From contig JASHRB010000119.1 in the NCBI GenBank assembly GCA_030037575.1, positions 1 through 7,911 of the forward strand: a stretch of DNA of 7,911 nucleotides. The letters run 5' to 3'. The position numbers and the translations under genes are program-made. The DNA comes from Candidatus Sulfotelmatobacter sp. (GTDB lineage: Bacteria > Acidobacteriota > Terriglobia > Terriglobales > Acidobacteriaceae). Positions 7,308 to 7,911 of this stretch are shown here, piece by piece (position 1 is the stretch's first letter; each line of letters starts with the position of its first letter). The notes under the pieces are model-generated. The model ran no database searches. It worked only from the letters and a program-made list of their open reading frames with translations, and was not told the origin of the DNA.

Positions 7308-7911
7308 ATGTTTAATGCTTCTGCCATGATTCGTCGCCTGCTCGTGCTGCTCCTCTTCACTTCCCCCGCCCTTGCCCAAGTCCCGGAGGGCGTGCCGCGC
7401 CAGCTCGCCGGCGAGCGCGCCGCAAACATCAGCGAAGTGCGTTACAAGGTCTCGCTGTCCCTGAAGCCGCACGCGACCGACGTTCCTGGATCTGTCGAGA
7501 TCAGGTTCGCATTAAGGGAATCGGGCGAAACGCTGCTCGATTACCGCGACGGTCTGCTGACGAGCGTGGTGATCAATGGTCGCACGGGCGAAACGAAGGC
7601 CCAAAACGGCCACATCATTCTTCCCGCCGCGTCGCTGCACGCGGGCCAGAACACAGTGGACCTCCACTTCACCTCGCACGCCGGAGCGGCGGGCAAGCCG
7701 ATCATCCAGTACGAAGACCAGGACGACGGCTCCGAGTACGTGTACACGCTGTTCGTACCGATGGACGCGAGCATGGCGTTTCCCTGTTTCGATCAGCCGG
7801 ACATCAAGGGAAAATTCCAGCTCACCATCGATGCACCCAGGGATTGGAGCGTGATCTCGAACACTACAGGCAAAATCAGCACGCACAACCTGTGGGAGTT
7901 CCCGGAAACGT
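7308..7911 (+). CDS. Secreted M1-family aminopeptidase-like protein, N-terminal part (runs off right edge)
   Basis: The open frame gives 201 residues with no stop to the window end. Residues 1-23 form a Sec signal peptide: two arginines, the hydrophobic core LLVLLLF, and a cleavage site ALA-Q, so the product is exported. The rest is the N-terminal beta-saddle domain of M1 metallopeptidases (PepN/ERAP type). It shows the NISEVRYKVSLSLKP strand near residue 40 and the diagnostic segment YVYTLFVPMDASMAFPCFDQPD, which ends near residue 165 and resembles the FACFDQPD block of PepN-like enzymes; KGKFQLTIDAP follows. M1 enzymes remove N-terminal amino acids using zinc bound by HExxH plus a downstream Glu. 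Those residues, and the GxMEN substrate motif, would lie beyond the edge, so catalytic competence cannot be judged. An alternative start at ATG 7326 would keep the signal peptide. The gene follows the kinase by 480 bp and is unlikely to be co-transcribed with it. Confidence 0.88.
   Translation, partial: MFNASAMIRRLLVLLLFTSPALAQVPEGVPRQLAGERAANISEVRYKVSLSLKPHATDVPGSVEIRFALRESGETLLDYRDGLLTSVVINGRTGETKAQNGHIILPAASLHAGQNTVDLHFTSHAGAAGKPIIQYEDQDDGSEYVYTLFVPMDASMAFPCFDQPDIKGKFQLTIDAPRDWSVISNTTGKISTHNLWEFPET

Noticed and set aside
7082..7429. A 115-codon minus-strand open frame
   Set aside because: Its first third is antisense to the M1 peptidase and unlike any protein I know. Only its distal part overlaps the probable recombinase remnant, in a degenerate frame.
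1..7911. tRNA, rRNA, CRISPR array, riboswitch or intact insertion sequence
   Set aside because: Reading the gene-free stretches on both strands showed no cloverleaf ends, no regularly spaced repeats and no intact transposase.

Overview
The window looks like a chromosomal segment of an acidobacterium (class Terriglobia or a close relative). The evidence is the gene content: two large duplicated orphan permeases of the ADOP type, a Ser/Thr kinase fused through one membrane helix to a WD40/TolB-like beta-propeller, and an exported M1-type peptidase. All of these are typical of that phylum. GC content looks moderately high throughout. No sequence search could be run, so the taxonomy is inferred from family content only.

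Layout. Positions 1-891 (minus) hold the N-terminal 297 residues of a first ADOP permease that runs off the left edge. A divergent spacer of about 340 bp (892-1229) separates it from a complete second ADOP permease, 1230-3788 (plus, 852 aa). Tail-to-tail with that gene is a stretch (about 3804-4040, minus) that reads as the broken N-terminal core-binding half of a tyrosine recombinase. A good -10 box (TATAAT) lies just outside this remnant and sits only about 15 bp ahead of the kinase start. The kinase/propeller gene spans 4149-6827 (plus, 892 aa). After it comes a second degenerate stretch (about 6844-7230, minus) that resembles the catalytic half of the same recombinase family, with the active-site tyrosine position changed to histidine. 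At 7308-7911 (plus) an M1-type metallopeptidase begins with a signal peptide and runs off the right edge before its zinc site.

How it fits together. The two permeases share a fold and a divergent control region but no ATP-binding or MacA-like partner is visible. The kinase is a one-component transmembrane sensor with its own promoter, a cytoplasmic kinase and an extracytoplasmic propeller. I see no operon linking the permeases, kinase and peptidase. The most interesting structural point is that the kinase gene is bracketed by two decayed recombinase fragments in the same orientation. Their order (catalytic half upstream, core-binding half downstream on the minus strand) cannot come from a single gene split by the kinase, so at least two recombinase copies, or a rearrangement, must have existed here.
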